Below are positions 59,736-64,000 of a stretch of DNA of 64,000 nt, piece by piece. Each line of letters starts with the position of its first letter. Within the stretch, counting starts at the first letter, position 1. Where the stretch lies: assembly GCA_965240325.2 (NCBI GenBank), contig OZ251242.1, forward strand, positions 248,001-312,000, given 5' to 3'. The position numbers and the translations under genes are program-made. The notes under the pieces were generated by a model, which had not been told where the DNA came from, did not search any database, and saw only the letters and a list, made by a program, of their open reading frames with translations. This DNA comes from Rebecca billardiae RCC1528 (lineage: Eukaryota; Haptophyta).

Positions 59736-59932
59736 CAAGGGCCGTAAGGGCACCCAACCCCAGTGCGGAGGTTGGGGTGCCTCTGTTCTATTCATCAACA
59801 AGTTGGTTCATGAACCATGAAAAACATTTGGGAATACGGCCTTTGCATTTACCCGCCCTTTGGCCGAGAAAACAGAGGCACCCCAACCTCCGAGCGGCCG
59901 CAAGTGGGAGTTGGGTGCCCTCATACTGCCCT
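59736..59932. mobile_element. 197-bp MITE of the CAAGGGCC family with 9-bp target duplication
   Basis: TGCATGAAC is duplicated at 59727-59735 and 59933-59941. Left arm begins CAAGGGCCGTAAGGGCACCC; the right arm is its reverse complement with a few differences. It shares both arms with the 717-bp element at 44328-45044. Confidence 0.85.
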
Positions 59933-60420
59933 TGCATGAACGGTCATCTCCTCAGCCTACTATGATGTCGTCTATATATATACGTAGCATCTGACCGAGC
60001 GAGTAGGCGGAATGGCGATTGCGGTATCATCGTCCATATCGTGCTGAGAGTGAGACCATAATTATCGCGCCTGTCGTCACTGCATGAAAAATAACGCGGA
60101 CGATGCATCAACTCGTCGCAATTAGTGACAATTACCCTAGCTAGATTAGACTGAAAGTGATACAATATGGTAGTTATGGTCGTCTGGGGCCTGCAAATGC
60201 CATCGCAGCGCGCGCCCATCCCCTCCAGCGGCCGCTGCGGGCGCCTGATGAGATGGTGGATGGAGACAGGCGGAGTGATGCGCCACGGCGGTCATGAGTC
60301 CGTGAATGAGCTGTAGTGTGCGTCTGCTCTTATTCATGGTCAACTGTATCAGAGCATGGAATGTTCTGTCCTGCTGTTCCCTCGCGGAAACAGTACAGTT
60401 CGTCACTATACTGAGAAAAA

Positions 60421-60512
60421 GAGACGCAGACAGCTCAGGCAGGCGAGATTCAGATTGACGCCCACCAACCATTACCAACTGTCACCGCCCACTCGTCAGA
60501 CTAGCCGTCGCC
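60421..60512 (+). repeat. dispersed repeat family, copy 4
   Basis: GAGACGCAGACAGCTCAGGC ... CAACTGTCACCGCCCA, related to copies at 40145, 53400 and 56183. Confidence 0.78.
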
Positions 60513-61555
60513 GATGGTAGCGCGCCGTCGAAAGATTCGTTCAGCCCTCCGCCTGCGAGGCCTGGATGAGGGCTGCGGCCGCCTTGCCTCGCGCCAGCGC
60601 CCGTCCGTCCCAAAACGTCGTCGTCCGACGAACTCTCCGACAGGGCGCCGATGCAACAGCGCGCCGACAGCCAGGGTAACGACAGGATTAGGATATATGT
60701 AGTATATATCACTAAGTATGCGGAATGTGGAGCCCCACTGTCGGTTGGGGAAGGTGTGTATCGTCCAGCGGCATGACTGGGGTAGCATATCACACAGAAG
60801 GCCTGCCCTCAGGTGATATGAGCTGACCCAGAATGATTGAGTGAATGTGGCAGCGTGTCGGCCTCACCGTGTATTAGCCGTTTATAATAACAGTCTTGAG
60901 CAGTGTAGTATGGGGGTACTTCAATCACAATCAGCATCATGATCACAGAATGATATCTGAGGAGAAGTTTCAAGTTCGAGGACGGACGGTGACCGGGTGT
61001 GAACGGTCGCTCGTCGCCGACGCGATACAGGCAATCGCGGGCAATAAGAAGTCAGAGATCTCACGGCTAGCCTCGGTTTCTTAGCCGTTCGGTAGCCCGA
61101 GCGCCTACGGAGTCTCAGTTTCTTAGCTAGGTCCGCCCGCCGCGCAGGCGCGGGGGGCGCAGGGGGGCAGGGCCCCCCGCTGAGTCTTTAGGCCCGGCCG
61201 GCGAGGCCGACGAAAAATTTGGGCCTTTTTGGAGCAAATCTGGCATGATGTTGCATGGATGCTGCGGTGCACTGGCCAGGAGTCAGTCATCAGGAGAAGT
61301 CGGGACTTGGCCTGTACTCGTAGTCGGGCCGCGCGCCGCGTCCCCGACGGGCCGACTGCGCCTCGCCCCTCGGCGGACCACTCGTCAGCCGGGACGACGT
61401 AGTCCCGGTTTCTTAGTGTGACTATGCGTATAGCGAACCAGCCAATCGCTAGCCTCAGTTTCTAGGCCAGATCCGCAGATAGCAAGCCCCAGTTTCTTAA
61501 CGTGACAGCTCCTTATTGCCCGCGATTGCCTGTAGGATGTTTTCAAAAAAGGAAT

Positions 61556-61681
61556 GGCGGGCCGTAGGTCCGCCCCTTGTAGTGCCCGGGAAAAAGATAA
61601 TAATAAGAAAACGAAAAGTGGCGGGCCGTAGGTCCGCCCCTTGTAGTGCCCGGGAAAAGATAAGAAAAGAAAAGGAAAAGA
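61556..61681 (+). repeat. 64-bp tandem duplication carrying two empty TA sites
   Basis: GGCGGGCCGTAGGTCCGCCC starts at 61556 and again at 61620. Both copies continue CTTGTAGTGCCCGGG, the uninterrupted form of the site hit by the element at 16654-17437. Confidence 0.88.
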
Positions 61682-62979
61682 AAATCGCCTCGCAATGAAA
61701 AGAAAATCGTCTCGCTCACCACCGGGCGCCCTCGCAGCTCCCACTGGGGACGCTCGGCCGAAAAAGAGTTGCGTCATGGCGCGGAGCGCGTGGGCGGCGC
61801 GCGCCAGATCCAACACCGGCGCGGACATCGCGTGAGGACTCCCGAGACGTGTCTTCGCCCGATTCGCGATTGCTGCCCTCGTCGTCTCGCGTGCAGGTCG
61901 AACGGGGGCCAAAGTCGACGCGTTTGGAGGTACGCTCGGCGCGTCGACACGATCGTGCGACCTGGGGCGGTCCTCGCCCGACTTGCACGTCGAGCGCTCG
62001 CAAGGGCCAAAGTATCAAGCGCTGCGCACGACAACCAACTCGCGCGATTCACCGCCGCGCGTCGGGCTCGGTGCGGAAAGGCCCTCATCACGAGGTGTCT
62101 CGCGGGCGGGAAGCGCCATCGCGCGCGACGCAAGATTTGGCGCGGCCTTCTGAACTCGATCGCCGGAATCCTCGCACCGGACTGTCGTCGCTCGCGGTCC
62201 CTCAGCCGAAAGCCCACGTCCGCCTGCATGGCGTCGACGGTGACCAATGCGACGGAAGCGCAGGGCCAACGGCGTACGACGCGCAGCGGACGCACCTCCC
62301 GGGTCTGTCGCCGTGGCAGCAACCGCGTCTTCGCGAATTGGCGACCCTCGCCGCAGCGCGACGCAGACAAGCCCGTGATGCCATCCGCAGAGAGATGAAT
62401 CGTCGAGCATGCAGCATTGACGCGCCATCCTCGTCCATGGCGCAGGCGCTGCGGGACGAGGAGGAAGTCGGCACGCCGGTGACGGATGCGCTGCGATTCA
62501 TGTGCCCACGTGAGCAGCTCGTGCCCACTCTCGATCGCGAGTGGCACACGCTGTCGCTGTGCGCGCGCGCGCGCACAACCAACAGCTTCTCGTGTCGCCG
62601 AGACACGCGGGCGCCAGACCTGTCGAAGAGGCGAAGAGCGACGACCGCGTGAACGTCAACGCGCTCGTGCTCAGCGTGGCGGCCGTGTACGACGTCAACG
62701 CGACCTGCGCCGAGCCCATCATGCCCGGAGCAGACATCGGCAAGCATCCTCGCAACGACCGCTCTCGGCTGACGGCAGGAGGACATGCACATGATCTACT
62801 CTGGCGGCTTCGTCGGCGGCGAGGCGCTCGATTACGCCATCGCGGTCGAGATGCGGCACATACAGCGCGTACCCGCGCTCGCGCGGAGCAACGGGCTACC
62901 CGCCCCGCCCCGCGTGCTGCACATTCCCTCGTGGGTGTGGGCCTCGCTGATGCGCACAGACTCGTGTACTCAGTACTGA
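61682..62979 (+). pseudogene. copy B of the Ulp1-like element, decayed
   Basis: The DNA is related to 17500-18600. Fragments of the same gene appear in different frames: VPTLDREWHTLSLCARA (near 62520), then VLSVAAVYDVNATCAEPIMP with GADIG (near 62670), then SGGFVGGEALDYAIAVEMRH, IQRVPALARSNGLPAPPRVL and HIPSWVWASLM, ending at a stop at 62979. That is before the His and Asp motifs kept in copy A. Frame changes and the early stop show it is non-functional. Upstream text present here but only inverted in copy A suggests B keeps the original order. Confidence 0.6.
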
Positions 62980-64000
62980 CGTGCCACGCGGGAGAACTTC
63001 AGGTGTCACTGGTCCTCGCCCTCGGACTGATGTGGATCCGTCACCCACGGCCACGAGCGAATTTGGAAAGACGCGAACTCGCAGAGAAACATCGCGACAG
63101 CACTGGCACGGCCCGCCGAGGCGACCCCCCCCCGCGGGGCCCGCCCGCCAGGGCACAGTTTGTTGGGCCGCGCGAATTTCACCGCCGCGGAAAGCCGGGG
63201 CGGATAGTCCCCCTCAGGGCACCATCAGGGCGGGGGGTTTGATGGTCGTAGATGACTCTTCTTCAGGCCTTGGCATCGCTGGGCGACTCGTATCCACCTC
63301 TCTCCAGCTCCTGTTGTCCCTGCTTCCGCATGGCCTGTGTCTGTGAAGTGTGAACTCTGTGATCGACGTGCCACCGGCCGAGACCGTGCACGGGGCATTC
63401 AAGACAAGTGCATAATGCCGTCAGGGGGAGGCCGGAGTTGTCGGTGGTGGATGTTTGCGCATCGTTCATGGAATGCCGTCAGCGCTCGCAGCTCGCATGT
63501 AGTTTCGCTCGCCGCTCCAGGGCCAGCGTCTCCGCTCCTGTGTTAGTATACCAGCCAGGCATTACGGTGATTGCTTTTTGAATTGGGATTTTTCTGCAGC
63601 TTCTGTCGTGTATGGCTCTGGAGCTCTTCCAAGGGGGTGTCTGCAAGGATCGGATGGGCTCGAGAGCTCGCGCACGCGCTGGCAGCCTCCCTCCGAAGGC
63701 TACGTGCACTGCTCGCGTTCACTCATCCAGGAGCGCAGGGTAAGAATCCGAGCAGGGCGCCCGCGCGGGCGGGCGTACGATCAAAGATCACAGCAGCGGT
63801 CGCTTGCACAAGCCAAACGACAATGGAGGTACATTACAGGCGCCAATGTGCGTAGATACCTCAAGCACGTACATGTCACACAATCCGCAACGCCACACGC
63901 GCCGTCGCGCCCGTGGTGTCCGCGTGGGCGCTCCCTCGTTGTGCGAGAGATGGCCCACGCTGGGAGCGATGGGCAGCCATCTCGCGAGCCGCGGCAACGC
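62980..64000. other. right end of the window, no gene recognised
   Basis: About 60 bp around 63090-63165 (GCGACAGCACTGGCACGGCC, then ACCCCCCCC) matches 19205-19255, the downstream part of copy A. The rest has short frames only. Confidence 0.55.

Larger units (their letters stand above)
58322..61555. other. repeat-rich intergenic region without recognised genes
   Basis: Contains a 15-bp inverted repeat TTCAGACTCTATTTT (59361-59375 against 59494-59508), the MITE at 59736-59932, dispersed-repeat copy 4 (60421-60512), a 22-bp inverted repeat (61027-61048 against 61512-61533, core CAATCGCGGGCAATAAG) and five CRGTTTCTTAG-like motifs between 61070 and 61500. Open frames are short. Confidence 0.6.

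Overview
This window is nuclear DNA of a eukaryote. It is very GC-rich in genes, has short spliceosomal introns (89 to about 325 bp) and AT-richer spacers with long TA and GT microsatellites. Several genes point to a photosynthetic protist with a secondary red-type plastid. Two predicted plastid proteins start with a signal peptide whose end resembles the bipartite targeting of haptophytes and stramenopiles. There is a fibrillin-type plastid lipid protein, a plant-type THI4, a plant-like two-pore cation channel, and a tubulin-tyrosine carboxypeptidase family (MATCAP/DUF1704) protein that suggests a microtubule cytoskeleton. A haptophyte alga is my best guess, but this is inference from composition and gene content.

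Left part (1-15.4 kb): a duplicated GAF-like protein, a large ARM-repeat/coiled-coil protein, an unrecognised acidic protein built of seven repeats carrying an FPW-type motif, a two-domain voltage-gated-type cation channel with eight EF-hands, and an F-box/RCC1 protein. The channel and RCC1 genes diverge from a 0.4 kb shared upstream region.

15.5-29.7 kb is repeat-built. A 3.9 kb block bounded by 63-bp inverted repeats carries a broken gene with an apparent Ulp1-like (C48) peptidase domain; a second decayed copy lies at 61.6-63.2 kb. It abuts a tandem array of three ~3.3 kb units. Each unit holds a six-exon gene for a membrane-anchored leucine-rich-repeat protein with about one repeat per exon. 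Units 2 and 3 read through; unit 1 has an in-frame stop.

29.9-43.7 kb: plastid fibrillin, a 2 kb element with 51-bp terminal inverted repeats between TA microsatellites, a frame-broken ARM-like gene containing a 13-bp minisatellite, a TPR-methyltransferase divergent from THI4, nested miniature transposons, and an acyltransferase-3 membrane protein.

44-58.3 kb: another miniature transposon, a plastid membrane protein of unknown function, a long MATCAP-type metallopeptidase, a small methyltransferase-like protein, the Golgi protein GOT1 (first exon of 16 bp), and a secreted proline-rich, pherophorin-like wall protein. The rest (58.3-64 kb) is repeat-rich and holds only gene remnants.

Apart from the two divergent pairs, the genes are independent housekeeping, plastid or surface genes. 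The most unusual content is the many small DNA transposons whose terminal repeats, target duplications and empty sites can be read directly here, plus the LRR array, the EF-hand-rich channel and the repeat protein at 6.7-7.6 kb. Gene models were built by matching open frames, splice phase and family conservation by eye; no transcript data were available. No tRNA, rRNA or CRISPR array was seen.
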